Source: Aphanomyces cochlioides
Lineage: Eukaryota > Oomycota > Saprolegniomycetes > Saprolegniales > Verrucalvaceae
DNA: 64,000 bases
Direction: 5' to 3'
NCBI GenBank assembly: GCA_019828595.1
Contig: JAHQRK010000024.1
Coordinates: 744,001-808,000 of the forward strand
The notes beneath the pieces were generated by a model. It was not told the origin of the DNA. It did no database searches and was given only the letters and a program-made list of their open reading frames with translations. Below, piece by piece: positions 22,290 through 33,593 of this stretch. A program made the translations under genes and the position numbers. How positions within the stretch are numbered: the stretch's first letter is position 1; every line of letters begins with the position of its first letter.

Positions 22290-23858
22290 CTATCTAGATG
22301 ACGAAGACTTGAGTTGTTTCGTGCGTTGCTGTCTCGGTGGTGCTTTCTGGTGGTTGCATCGACGACTCCGTTTGTGGCTGTGGCTTTCGCTTTCTCTTTT
22401 ACTCGCGTGTGCTGCGCATTTTTTTGCTTCTTCACGTGCCAGTGCGCGCTGTTGCTTTGTCTCGTCAATCTCCTGAAGCAACGACATGGTCAGTACTCGT
22501 CCCGCGACATCAATGGTTTTCGGCTTTGCGGGTGCGCGCTTGTTCGTCGCTGTTGGTAGACATAGAATATCTTGGCGAATTTCATCTCGCCTCTTTATCC
22601 ATTCAGCTTCTAAGTAGGACGATGGAACGCCACCGTCGTGGAATAGTTTAAATCTTTCCACCATTCGATCATAGTTTAAAGGCCAAATACCGGAGGTTTT
22701 AAATCCAGAGATCATATTCGATGGCTTCATCTTCATGGTCCAGGCGCTCGACGCAATTTTCAATGCTTTATCTTTCCCAATACAGTTCAAACTTCCACTA
22801 ACTACGACATCAATAAGCTTAACGTCCAATCTCAATAAATAGTACCGTCATTGATCATTTCTTCATAGATGCCATGTCTTATTGCTCTTTTGAAAGCGCT
22901 GAAGACACAGATATCGAGCGGCTGGAACAAGTGGGTAGCGTTTGCGGGCAAACAAAACAAGACAATTCCAAGATCAACGCATAGAGAAACTATGTCATCG
23001 GAGTAGTGAGACGATAGACCATCAAATACAAGTAAAACAGGACGCTGTATCTCGTCGTCGACACACTCGGAAAAAATCTGAGCCAGTTTTCAAACAGTTG
23101 CTCATTCATAAATCCCTTTGGTGAGGTGGAAATTGCTGCTCCGGGAATAGTGCTGCAGCTACCAACACTGCGGTCAATTCTCTCGCCTGGGAAAAGAAAC
23201 AGAGGAGGCAACATTTTGCCATTGGCACTACCACATGCAACCACTGAGAGATGGAAATTCGTCGCCAAAATTTTTGTCCAAACGTTGCGAGATCCTTTTT
23301 TTTAACGACTTTTTTTGATTTTCGTCGTGATGTGAACGACGTTTCATCCATGTTGAATATACGATTGGCAGTAAAATCATGATCTTCAAGTGCCTTGGTG
23401 AGAGAGGCGTGCATCAAGTTTACTTCGTCTAGAGACACACAATTTCGAGCACGAGAAATTACTTGAGCAGTTCGGGAGGTGAGTTGAGGATGGAGTGATA
23501 TAAATCGGTGGTACCAGCCACCTTGTAAGGTTACCTTCGAGTCAAGCCGACGGGCGATTTGGTTGGCAATCATTAATATACTGGCACGGTCGGTAGGATA
23601 CCCATCCATTTGCATGGAGCAAATCCAAGCAACTAAGTCTGCTTCGCAGCTAGGAGGGAGGAAAGTTTTAGGCCCCCTTCGTTTGGGCTCCTTTATGGCT
23701 CCCCTGCGTGCTTCACGGACCTTACGCATTAGTGTGTCATACGGGATTTTCGTGGCTTCGGCGACTTCAACACCAGGTTTCCCAGTAAGCACAAGCTCAA
23801 CAGCCTTAAGAAGCTCTTCCCTGGAATAGCGGCCGCGTGGTTTGCATTCAGGCACCAT
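22290..23858 (-). pseudogene. Pogo/Tigger-like (DDE-1, CENP-B type) transposase, frameshifted
   Basis: The ATG at 23858 opens an N-terminal psq-type helix-turn-helix (YSREELLKAVELVLTGKPGV) and a CENP-B-type HTH (ASILMIANQIARRLD, WYHRFISLHP). The DDE domain follows, with FNMDETSF, then LFPGERI, then about 22850-23060 DIVSLCVDLGIVLFCLPANA followed by THLFQPLDICVF, and a C-terminal SNMISGFKTSGIWPLN. This is the standard layout of pogo-like elements. Frame changes occur near 23280, 23040 and 22840, so the gene is dead. The basic C-terminus ends at 22290. It lies just left of two mariner elements. Confidence 0.88.
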
Positions 23859-24022
23859 GGGTAGTCTCCAATGGTCCTTACAAATGGATATATTAAAAAA
23901 GGCAGGTATATAGTGATAGAGGATTTTGCCTCGAGAATTTACGCATTGTCATTGGCTATAATCCATACGTCATAAACTGAAGCATTTGACTTAAATTGAA
24001 GCTTTACGTTAGATTGCATTTA

Positions 24023-25472
24023 CTACTCTGGTCCGAAATTATTGTCCCATTGTTTTCACGTGATCTAAGTATCAAATATCTTGAAATTTGTATTGAACCC
24101 TTAGACTAAATAGTGCAAGGCAAAAATTATATTGTATTTTTTTAACTTGACGTTTGTACTGGTTCTTGAGAATTCAACAGGTTGCTTGCCTTGACAAATA
24201 TGTTTTGTCTTGTTGCAAAAAAATGGTGTTCTTCAGGTCGCGACGGGGAAACTTGGACAAAATAGCTGGAACGACTTTTTTGACGATCATTTCTTGATAC
24301 ACTTCAGAGTTGACATTTTGCGGCTCGGTCAAAATAGTTCCTTTTGGACGATTTTTGCTGTCCCGTTTCGCTGGAACTATTTTGACGAACGGCCACACCC
24401 GATCTTGCCATCGAAAATCTTTTTCTTGGTATAGTCATAACGCGGTCTTGCCACGGCGGCAAGGAATATGACTTTCGTCAAGAAGCGCTTAGATCGAGCC
24501 GACCTCAAAGGGAGATTTTCGTCATCATAAGAATAGATTTTTCTCTTAACCTTCGTTAAATTAAACCACTTTTCATCTATATGCACAACATTGTACATGT
24601 TCCAGAAGTGTGGTTACAATCCAACGAAGGCTTCAAGAAAGACATCGCGAACCTGACGCGAGAAATCGCATTTGACGGCGTCAATTGAGGCTTGATATGG
24701 TTCGACCGACCGCGGAGTTTTTTGGACTCCTTCATATGACGAACTAGGGTCGTCTTGGAGATTTTGGAGCTGGACGCAAGATACCGCAGTGTTTGACGCG
24801 CATGGAACGGAGCAGCTTTCACTTGAGTTTCGATTTCTTGGTCATTCCGACTCTTTGTTCGGCCAACATTTCCTAAAATAGTAAACCTTTAGAAATTGAT
24901 TCTTGTGAAATCCGATATTTTTTTTGCAAAATATACATTTTCAGAGGATGAACCTTTCATTTTTGGACAAATGTCGACGCAGGTCGAGCCGCCGGCAATG
25001 GACTCGCGTCCTCGTGCCCAAATGCGTGATGCAGTCTTCCAGTGGCAATTGTAGCGTAGTGCAACTGTACGGAAGGCTCCATACGGATGCTCGCCTTGGT
25101 TCGAGCTCTCTAGCAGCTCCTGATAGATGGATGAGCGCTCTACGTCGGAGAGATTTCGATTGCGGTCAGTTTGAGCATAAAAGTCGCAATCGTCTCAGAA
25201 TTGCTTTTGAGTCATCTAAAGACTCATGTTGATGACTTGAACCTTCTTGCGGGCAATGAAAAGCAATAATGATGGCTCACCGGCGAATTATATTACTTTG
25301 AATTCACTTGTCTATGTATCTCAAGTTCTGCCGCGAATTTCCTGCTACAAAGAGCCAATCAAACCTCTGCGTTTGCGCTTTTTAATGAGCCAATTAGATG
25401 CCAAATCGAGGTAATTTTAGAAAAATCCCGCCACTTAGAAAACATTGGTACAATGATTTCGGACCAGAGTAG
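24023..25472 (-). mobile_element. Relic mariner-like element with TA flanks
   Basis: The ends are CTACTCTGGTCCGAAATTAT (24023) and the inverted ATGATTTCGGACCAGAGTAG (to 25472), with TA at 24021-24022 and 25473-25474. At 1450 bp it is shorter than the neighbouring copy because the transposase has lost its C-terminal third. It is a relative of, not identical to, the element at 26140. Confidence 0.9.
24174..25200 (-). pseudogene. Mariner-like transposase, truncated and frameshifted
   Basis: The N-terminal HTH (LSDVERSSIYQELLESSNQG, about 25080-25150) is followed by LRYLASSSKISKTTLVRHM (second HTH), VHIDEKWF (first catalytic Asp), FLAAVARPRYD, a frame break near 24390, then NVNSEVYQEM and FLQQDK. 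Here the DN dipeptide of the second catalytic Asp is altered and the rest is missing. Compared with the 26275 gene about 140 C-terminal residues, including the third acidic residue, are gone. It cannot be active. Confidence 0.88.
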
Positions 25473-25474
25473 TA

Positions 25475-26137
25475 GCATCTTCTTACTTGTCAAAAGACCG
25501 CGACAAGAACACTGTGTGGTATTGGTGACAAGCACGTCAAGGCCTTGACTCGAGAGAACACCGTGAAGTGCTGTGTGGTGTCGTGAGGGACATGCAAGAA
25601 GCTGACCAACGAGTAATCAAAGTGGTGGCGCCAAATTGACGGCTTGAGTCTCGCATGGTGGCAACCGCGCGCAGCAACGAAGGGCGAAAACAGCAGACCC
25701 CAGCGTCCGGTTTGGGGTGGTACCAACGACAGCAGCCAAAGCTCCACGAACGACAACCGTGGGGAGGCCCAGGCTGGAGTCGCTGAGGGACTAAGATCTA
25801 TTTTTTTTAATTAATTATTATTGTTTCTTTTGTTGTGTTGGGTGTAGTGATTAACCACCATTATGCGAATGTACAAGCAACTTCTAGTCACCAGGTGGCA
25901 TGAGTAGAATGATTCAACTTTGCAAGACCCTCCCCATCCTAAACGGTGGTGCAAATCACGCGGTGGTTCTGCACGGTACATTCACACTATTTTGAGACTG
26001 CCATGGTAACAATAATCTTTTGAATACTACTTAAATCTAATTCCACTTTTTGAGGGAGCAAGTCCGCGAAATTTTCAAAGTTACCTCACATGTGAGCCTC
26101 AAAAGTAATGAATTTGTTCAATATGTGTGTTGCTATA
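25475..26137. other. Spacer between the two mariner elements, no gene recognised
   Basis: An 88-codon minus ORF (25490-25756) has no recognisable motif. Around 25800 there is a short T-rich and TTAA-rich stretch. Confidence 0.45.
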
Positions 26138-26139
26138 TA

Positions 26140-27981
26140 CTACTCTGGGCCACAAGAATTGCAACATTATTTATACTTGATTAATGTATATGAACATGTC
26201 AATATTTATATGGAGTTTTGTATGCAACCTCGAAACTGAATATCGACCCGGGAAAATAAAATTTAAATTGACATTTATATTACATCAACTTGATCTAGGG
26301 AATTCAGGTGGTCGATAGCATTCCTGTAGATGGCTGGACTACAATCAACATTATAAGTTGAGAGGTCATAGATCACAGCATCCTTTTTCATGTGTGGCAG
26401 CTTGTAGTTATTGCCACCACCGACTTCCATTGAACACTCCATAACCTTTTGCAAGGTTATAAAGGTTTTAGCCAGTGTAATCACTGGCAACTCAAAGAAA
26501 GCTTCTTGTACAGCATCAATTAACTCGTCAATTGACCGAGTTCTCTTTTGATGCTGCAGACATTGAATAGCGTTAAAAAAACCTAAATCTAACACATTGA
26601 AATCTGGGCTGTTTGGTGGCTGAGTTTCAATCTCGGCGAAATCAAACCCATTAGCACGCAAAAATGCAGTTGTCAAACGCTTGTGGGGGCTCGCGTTGTC
26701 GTGCTGTAATAGCACGCCACGTTGGAGACAACCTCGTGGGAACTTGGTCTTGATGGCTGGCAGGACATTCTTGACAACAGTGTCAACATATGCCGCAGAA
26801 TTCACATTGACGGTGGTCGTAATCATTGTTCCTCGAGGCCGATTTTTGCTGTTCCGGGCCGCTGGCAAACGTTGTACGAATGGCCAAATGCCCAGCTTCC
26901 CATCGAACAAGCGCTTGGTGTGTGGGTCGTGACGTGGACGCGCGACGGCCGCAAGAAACATCACTTTCGTGATGAACCCTTTGGACTTTGTAGCGCGCAA
27001 AGCCAGCTCTTCATCGTCATACACATAAAAAGTTTTCTTGACCTTTGTCAAGAAGAACCATTTCTCGTCGAGATGTACGCGATCGTACATGTTGTCAAAG
27101 AAATGGTTCCCTCTCGGCGAAGGTCGAAGAAACTTCAATGCAAATTGGAGGCGTTGAATCTTGTTCGTCGCGGTTAGCATGGGCTTGACATAACTCGAGC
27201 GTGCCTTGAGCTTTTTGGATTCCTTCATGTGTCGCAGGATTGTTGTTTTCGGAACGCCGCTTTGGGCGGACAGAGAGCGCAGGTTTTGTCTGTCTTCGTG
27301 ATCAACAGACTTGATTGCTGCTTCAATGGCTTGTGGTGAGCGTCGTCTTTGCTTGCCACAATTACCTAAAATATCGTACTTGTGAGAATTAATATCTTTG
27401 GCAATGAATAATTTTGGTATAAATATTGATTTTAAGAGGTCATACCGTGCATTTTGGCGAGAACGTCGATCTCTGGATCACCCCGACTGAATGAGTGCTG
27501 CGCACGCGTCCACAGGCGATATATTGTTGTGCGGTGGTATTGCATACGATGGGCAACTTCCTTTATGGTTCCGTACGGCAGCTTGTTGCTCACCGTTGCT
27601 CTCAAGAGCATTTCGTAGGCTTGGCGTCTCTCCACTGGCGAGAGGTTTCTTGCCAGGCTTACGCGCTCAGTGGATGGTTGTGTCTCATTCCAAGGTGAGC
27701 ACGACATGTCCAGAAGCAAGAGGAACCACTGCACTTGTCGGTTAGCCGTAAAATTTAGCACTAAAGCTCTGGCGAAAAAAAGAGACCATGGCACAAGTGA
27801 GTCGACAACTTTGGCGGCTCATTTTTCGCGCCAGAGAACGAATTTGCACTATCAAAATACAACCAATTAAAGAGCAGATCTTGCGCTTTTCAGCGCACTA
27901 ATCACATTTATCATATCTGTATTTTTAGAAAAATCCCGCCAATCCTAACACAAATGGTGCAATTCTTGTGGATCAGAGTAG
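26140..27981 (-). mobile_element. Mariner-like element, apparently complete (1842 bp)
   Basis: The inverted ends are CTACTCTGGGCCACAAGAAT at 26140 and, read inward from 27981, CTACTCTGATCCACAAGAAT. The similarity continues for about 29 bp, and TA flanks lie at 26138-26139 and 27982-27983. The only gene inside is a one-intron transposase with no stop or frame change. Ends, target and gene structure together suggest a recent, possibly autonomous copy. Confidence 0.92.
26275..27707 (-). CDS. Mariner-like transposase (2 exons, 450 aa), intact
   Basis: Exon 1 is 27446-27707 and exon 2 is 26275-27365, joined across an 80-nt GT-AG intron (27366-27445). The ATG at 27707 is the first in frame. Domains are an N-terminal HTH (LSPVERRQAYEML, GTIKEVAHRM), a second HTH (LRSLSAQSGVPKTTILRHM), and a DDE/D domain with VHLDEKWF, LLQHDNASPH and PPNSPDFNVLDLGFF. 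The last motif, NSPDxNVLDLGFF, is typical of plant/stramenopile mariner-like transposases. I count 36 residues between the second catalytic Asp and the Asp of VLD. It performs cut-and-paste transposition at TA sites. A C-terminal segment of about 80 aa follows the third motif. All catalytic residues are present. Confidence 0.92.
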
Positions 27982-28145
27982 TATTTAATAGTGTTTCATA
28001 TTGCAATGTCTCATCTAGCGTTTATTGGCATTTCAATAACCTGAGTTGGCACTGGCATACGACTCGACACCAAGTGTGCCACATTCAACGCTGTGTATAA
28101 GCACCGCCAGCCAAGTCCTAGGCGGAAGAACTTGAGCTACAGTTC

Positions 28146-28165
28146 ACTACACACACACACACACA
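28146..28165 (+). repeat. (CA)n microsatellite
   Basis: A run of about ten CA dinucleotides lies in non-coding DNA between the mariner and Harbinger elements. The interval 27984-28342 holds no gene that I can see. Confidence 0.85.
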
Positions 28166-28342
28166 CTCGACGCGATATTGCTGGTATCGTTGGATATCGT
28201 TCCATTGATTCCTAGCCTCCCAAACAACCCGAGAAGTCTAAGTATTGTGACCTCGTTTTCTCACAAAAGCAAGATGTAATTATGCAAATCAAGTACTAGT
28301 ACACTTTATCCTAACTAGGAAAAAGCCTATTTAGAAGAAAAG

Positions 28343-29633
28343 CTAGGAGGTTCCATCATTCTTGTTCGCTTCATCATCGGAGTCACTCTGTACTACGTCG
28401 CCATTTAGAGTGCCTTCGGCTGCAAGGACTAGTGACAATCTTGCCTTCCGTTTGGAGCGGTAAGTACGAGCTGCAACGTTCTTGTTCTTGATCATCCTGG
28501 TACCTATAGCGTTTAAACGGTTGACATACTGTGCGCGCGCCACGTCTTCAGCACAAAAAGGATGGAAACGCACGTGCGCATTCGTGAGCGCAACACAGGT
28601 TTAAAACACCAAGTCATACGATTTTCTTCTCCAACAATAGGAGTCACTCGTCAAAGCCCATAGCGTCTTCAACCGGCCGAAGAAATTCTCGACGATCCCA
28701 CGATCGCTCGAGATGCGGTCATTTTCTTGTTGCTCGTCGAATGATATCCCGTTGGCCGCCTTGATATCCTTTGTCCAGGAGGATGGCCCATTGTGGAGCG
28801 GCGGCATCGGGATCTGAGGTGTGATCTGGGACGTCGCGGTCGCATGACCGTTTTGCCAAGCTCAGTTGTGGAACTCAAGGTTTTCGTCAAAATTGTCTCT
28901 TCCGACACGCTTCCTTTCTAGAACTTGGAGCATGAATGGCGAAGCCGTTTGGCAAGACAGAAACCTCAAACTTGTGGCCGTAAAGATGGTGCTTCCCACT
29001 GAAGAACAACTTCTTTTCAACGTACGATCCAGTGGGCGCACACGTTTGTTGATACGTCACGTCGGTTGCGTATCGCGCTTGCAGAAAATTGTCTAACACG
29101 AAGCCATCCGAGTGCAGTTGGCGCTCGGACCACTTGTCGTTTAACGCGATAATGAATCTTTTCATGAGGAAAGGGTGTAGCATTTTCATAAAACTTATCA
29201 CACGCTTTTCGAATGTAGTTGACTTTTACTTGAACACGGTGGCCACAACATCCCACGAGCCCCTGTGCTTCAGAGTCGTCAAGAGCATGAGAAAGAGGTC
29301 ACAACCCGTGACCTCTGACTTTCTTCCGGAGCCAACGTTCCAGTGTTTGACAATAAAATGACGAACATCCGACCACAGGATGTTGAACTCGGTGGGCGAG
29401 ATGTTCGACATTGTCATTATGCCCTCAGCCCCTTGAGACTCTAGAAAGGCGTCACAGAGAGGAGACGAGGAGTCTGGGTCATCGTCTGGCTCCTCGGATC
29501 GCACAGTAGAGTAATTTGCTCGCTGTGTTTGCCGCTTTTGCTCTAGGTTTGAGAGTAAAGCAACCCCTTGGCTCATTCCTCGGGTCGTCAGTGTAGTCGG
29601 TTGAGATGCGGTTAAGTTTGTACGGTGGGCCAT
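28343..29633 (-). pseudogene. Harbinger/PIF-like DDE_Tnp_4 transposase, broken
   Basis: The N-terminal helical part (GRKSEVTGCDLFLMLLTTLK) is followed across an in-frame TAA at 29226-29228 by the DDE core: ARYATDVTYQQ (first Asp), KKLFFSGKHHLYGHKFEV, then in another frame WAILLDKGYQGG (second Asp), then SSDRGIVENFFGRL (Glu) and CVALTNAHVRFHPFCAED. A second in-frame TAA lies at 28601-28603. Frame changes occur near 28890 and 28760. The motif order is that of oomycete Harbinger elements. The copy is dead. I did not find its terminal repeats. Confidence 0.87.
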
Positions 29634-29980
29634 TATGGTTCGACGGTTGTTTTATGTTTACAAGCGCTATATTTGGAAATGGTTGAATGATTTCCAAATA
29701 CATCGACTGGCTGACGCGAGATTGTCACGAAATTACATCATCCAACCATCTATTTTGTTGGTGTTCCATGCTCAATGAATGTGATACAGGTGGTCGTCTG
29801 CATTACAAACCAGTGATTTGAATTACTCCAAGAAATCATATAAATTCTAAAATGACGATTGATCTGTGGTTGAACATTGTGTCATATGTCAAGTGGTCTA
29901 TTGATTTGTCGTGTATTTTGAGTTTAAGACGACGTGGACCGGTGCGTCGAGTCTATCATCGTCCAAGAGAGGGGCCATCG
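29634..29980. other. No gene recognised
   Basis: This interval lies between the Harbinger and hAT remnants. An ORF on the plus strand (29852-30301) overlaps the hAT fragment and is judged a shadow. Confidence 0.45.
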
Positions 29981-30541
29981 CTAGAAGTGGTGTCTTTTTA
30001 CTACATTGAATTGAAATGTAGTGAATATTGCCGTGTAATGCGTCGTGCCGTGGGACCATCCGTCGAAACAGAAACCAAAGCTTTCTGGGAGTTCGGCAGC
30101 GATTTCATTTTCGACAGCAGAGGTGAGGATTTGCATTGCGCGTTTGAGTGTTTTAGTACAAATTGGTTTCAAAGCCGACATCTTGCGAGTTTCTTCATCC
30201 TCCACAGAGGTAGACGGTTGATTTGTTTCGACAACCCAACGAACACAGCGAACTATATTTGTGGCAGCGGTGTTAATGAATCCGAGACTCTCGAGAGTTA
30301 GTTTCGGGTCTTGACGCGCAAATTCATATTTAAGACGACAGTCTTCGTGCTTCAAGTCAAGGTGACTGTAGAGGTTGCTGTATCCCGATCCGCTTGGTTT
30401 GGTTCTTGTGGTGCTGCATATCTTGCACTTATAGCCCGTTGAGGACACTTTTGTGAAGTAGAAGACGATGAGATAGCGTGCCAGCATGGAGTGAGGGGAC
30501 TTTGTCAAATGTGATCGATATGTAGAAGTATCGTGGCTCAC
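29981..30541 (-). pseudogene. hAT transposase N-terminal fragment (BED finger plus start of catalytic domain)
   Basis: The fragment contains a BED-type zinc finger (YKCKICSTTR ... GYSNLYSHLDLKHED) followed by a helical stretch and FGFCFDGWSHGTTHYTAIF, the strand that carries the first catalytic Asp of hAT transposases. It ends shortly after, without the insertion domain or the C-terminal dimerisation region. No in-frame ATG exists at its 5' end; the first is near 30487. It is a truncated relic. Confidence 0.78.
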
Positions 30542-30684
30542 TTCGATTAATAACCGGTGGCCAGCAGCCAGGCAGATAAATTATCGGCAAGCTTTCTGTC
30601 ACTCAACTAGATTATCTTTTTAATCAGATAAAAGTTATATTTTTATTAATATATTTTCCCAAGCCTGAGGGGTTGGTCAATTGA

Positions 30685-30993
30685 TCACTCTTTGCAGTCA
30701 GCACGAGTAGGACTTGTCTTGTGCCGTTTCAGTATGTTCCTGATGGTTGCATTTGACGGTGGCCTTGTCAGGTTTAAGGTCTCGGTAGCCTGGTCAGAAA
30801 GCATTGGATATGACGTCTCAGGACGCAAATAGTGTACAAGGCGCAATTTGTGCTTGTCAGACAGAATCCTTTGTATAATCATCTTGATGTGGTAGATTTC
30901 TATGTCTTCCTCTTCAAACTGATATTCAAACGTGTGTGAAAAGACTTCATATTTTGTAAGACTAGTTTGTAGGAATTGTAGAATGTGATCCAT
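30685..30993 (-). pseudogene. Possible HTH fragment of a Tigger-type transposase
   Basis: The C-terminal half (NLTRPPSNATIRNILKRHK) resembles the HTH of the Tigger at 33.0-33.5 kb (GLTRAPSKAAITRILSDD). No catalytic region is adjacent. The resemblance is visible by eye only. Confidence 0.35.
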
Positions 30994-31876
30994 TTAAACG
31001 TCAGAGGGAAATCAGTACCACGTTAAGATTACGCCAGAGGAATCTTCCAGTCAAGTGAAGTGATATTTGCATATGGAGGATGCGATGTGTTCTTCAATGG
31101 CCACGTTTTGGCATGCATCCAGCCCATTCACCAAATTCATCTTCATAAGGTCTGGGATGCGGGGATGAGGGTCAGGGGGCAAGAGGGGTTTAAATTCCGG
31201 CTTTCGATAACCTGACTCGTAGAGTATGTTTGAGGACGTCGTGCGGTTTAGCTATAGCATAAATGGACAAGTTATTGGTGGTAACATCGTTGAGAGCTTC
31301 AAGCATGGTGACTGGGTATTGGCTTCGAAATTACCTTTTTAAATTAATATTGTGCTACAATCAAATAATGAAGGTTATTATTGTGTCTCCAGAAAAAACT
31401 GGAGTCTTGCAGAGAAAATATCGACGCAGCCATTTTGACGCAAAAATGACGAAATAAAACTTCAAATGAAATGAAATTGAATGATTCGAACATGGTTTCA
31501 GCCATTTCAAACGTTTGAATTAACACTATTTACGGTTCTTGGTCGAGGGCAACCTAACAAAATTTGTTATGTGTTACTCTATCATTTAATGATTGAGTAA
31601 CCCTTATATAGTCTATGGTCTATGGGTCAATTAATTGAAACATTTTCGAAACATCTCAAAATTCCAGTTTTAGACCAAACGACAATAAGTTTACAAGTTA
31701 TATTTCACCCGAAATTGGGCTGTATAAATGTCCAAAATCCTTCCTGCAAACAGACCACCACCCTTCATGTCTACTGTGCTGCGAGCTCGCTGGATACCCT
31801 GTAGAGTCCCTTCAACTGGAGGCAATTGCTGAAAATGAGATCAAGCTGCATGTTAATACAAAAGGGATAGGTCAGA
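30994..31876. repeat. Non-coding interval with fragments of dispersed repeats
   Basis: About 31594-31650 (gattgagtaacccttatata, then gtc) resembles the left arm at about 19950-20010. The block 31712-31748 matches 19522-19557 inverted. No gene is recognised here. Confidence 0.5.
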
Positions 31877-33591
31877 CAGTCTTACCTCGATATAGTGACC
31901 CCACCTAAAATATAAATCATCACAGGATATTCATTAGGTAGATAATCGCCCGATTATTTGTTTTTAGAGTATTGGGAGAAACTATTGTCCTAGGGCCGAT
32001 TCAAAATGACTGGTACTTTATTCTGGAGTCTATTTTCCAGTCTGAGGATACCTCCGTGGAAACATGGTTCGTAGGGTAAGCTTGTGCAATGCATGATGAC
32101 TTGCGATTGTAGCCAGGAAACTGGTGAGGAGTGAAGGATTACCATGGGGCCCCGGGAGAATTCCTGGAGGCAGTGGGCATTTAATTTGTTTCGACGCATC
32201 TTATAATCACTCACATTGCTCACATTCTACGCAATCTATATTTGCAATTTATCTACATAAGCAACCAACTCGAACATTTCATCATCAAGTATTTTCGTGT
32301 GCCTCCAGTAATTGGCAATCGCGTTATTTTCTATCGATTCCCAGGCTTGTTTAGCCCAATTCATGGCTTGCAACACGTCGACTTCGCATATTTTACTCAA
32401 CATACTCCGCGCATTTTCTTCGTCTTCTTCATTCTGCAAGATTTCATCCAAGCGGCAATATGCTTGGCCTTCATATCTTCGATTCTTGCTTTAAACATTC
32501 TTATGACCCCAGCGTCTTGGGGCTGCAAAAGTGCTGTCGTTCCAGGTGGCAGCTTGTGTAAAGTAACATTGGACAATTGCTCGGTATAAGTATGGCTTGA
32601 CACATTGTCAACAAGTATTAAGACGTGGCGCCCCGTGTGTTTCATGTCTTCATTGAATTTTTCAAGCAACACACGAAAAATTTGAGAGTTCATCCATCCT
32701 TTAGGGGACTGCACGTACTCAAGACCCAGGGTACGAGGCGACAAACCATTGACGCAGCGGGGTCTATGCGAGTGTCCAATGAAAAGAAGTAGGGGACGAG
32801 CTTCCCCAGACGCATTGCTTGTGACTGCAACGGTGATGCTTTTTTCACTTTCATGCGGCCAGACAGTCGTCGTTTTGACATTGTTTTGGAAGATTGCGAG
32901 CAGTAAAAGTACGCAGTTTCGTCCATATTAAAGACATCCTCTTTGGCAAATTGGACTGAAACTTCTCGGAGTATCTTGCTGCCGGCTTCCACAACGGCAG
33001 GATCAACTGACCCGGCTTCCCCAAAAATTCTCCGCGACTTCAATCCATGTCTTTGCTGGAACTTGTAGATCCATTGATTTGAGAAGACGAGGGGCTTCGT
33101 AGGCTGTGGTTGGATTTGATGCTGAATTGCCGGGCTTTGTATCGTAGGACCGAGTGCGTGATGATCGGTAAGCAGAGAGACTCGCACGTGTTAATCCAAT
33201 TGACTAGCTCAGTTTCCAGATCTGGCAAGATGGGTGGCCGCTTGGACTTCCGGGACTCGAGGAATTTGGCATCAAATTCGCAATCATCGTCGCTCAGTAT
33301 TCTTGTGATTGCTGCCTTGGACGGTGCGCGTGTTAAGCCGAATGTTTCCACGCTCCATTGCTGGAGTTGAGATCTCGTCGCGTGTGGGTTGTCTGTCTTG
33401 TACTGACGCAGCTGCCGCTTTTCCTTTAGCGTGAGTCGCAGCCTTGAGATGTTTTGCTCCATTTCGTCAGTCAATTGCTTCTGACTTCACAGGAAGCCCT
33501 GTTTAAAGTTATATCGTTCCATCTTATCATTAAATATCAATTTTCACAATTTATTAGTTTATAGTGGGGTCACTATATCGAGGTAAGACTG
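31877..33591 (-). mobile_element. Tigger/pogo-type DNA transposon, decayed (1715 bp)
   Basis: Terminal inverted repeats of 27 bp are CAGTCTTACCTCGATATAGT then GACCCCA at 31877, and the exact inverse ending at 33591. TA follows the right end (33592-33593), but GA precedes the left end, so the target duplication is imperfect. The interior is a broken transposase gene on the minus strand. Confidence 0.9.
32236..33474 (-). pseudogene. Tigger-type (CENP-B HTH plus DDE) transposase, frameshifted
   Basis: The ATG at 33474 begins MTDEMEQNISRLRLTLKEKR with the N-terminal HTH, then the CENP-B HTH (LETELVNWINTCESLCLPI). A frame change near 33100 leads to QWIYKFQQRHGLKSRRIFGE, VFNMDETAYFY (first Asp). 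After a further change near 32760 come HVLILVDNVSSH (second Asp), LPPGTTALLQPQDAGVI (third Asp) and the C-terminal helix (AMNWAKQAWESI). A stop lies near 32397. The catalytic residues are visible but the gene is split into at least four frames. Confidence 0.88.
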
Positions 33592-33593
33592 TA

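Noticed and set aside
29852..30301. 149-codon plus-strand ORF
   Set aside because: It lies antisense to the hAT fragment, which has recognisable BED and catalytic motifs.
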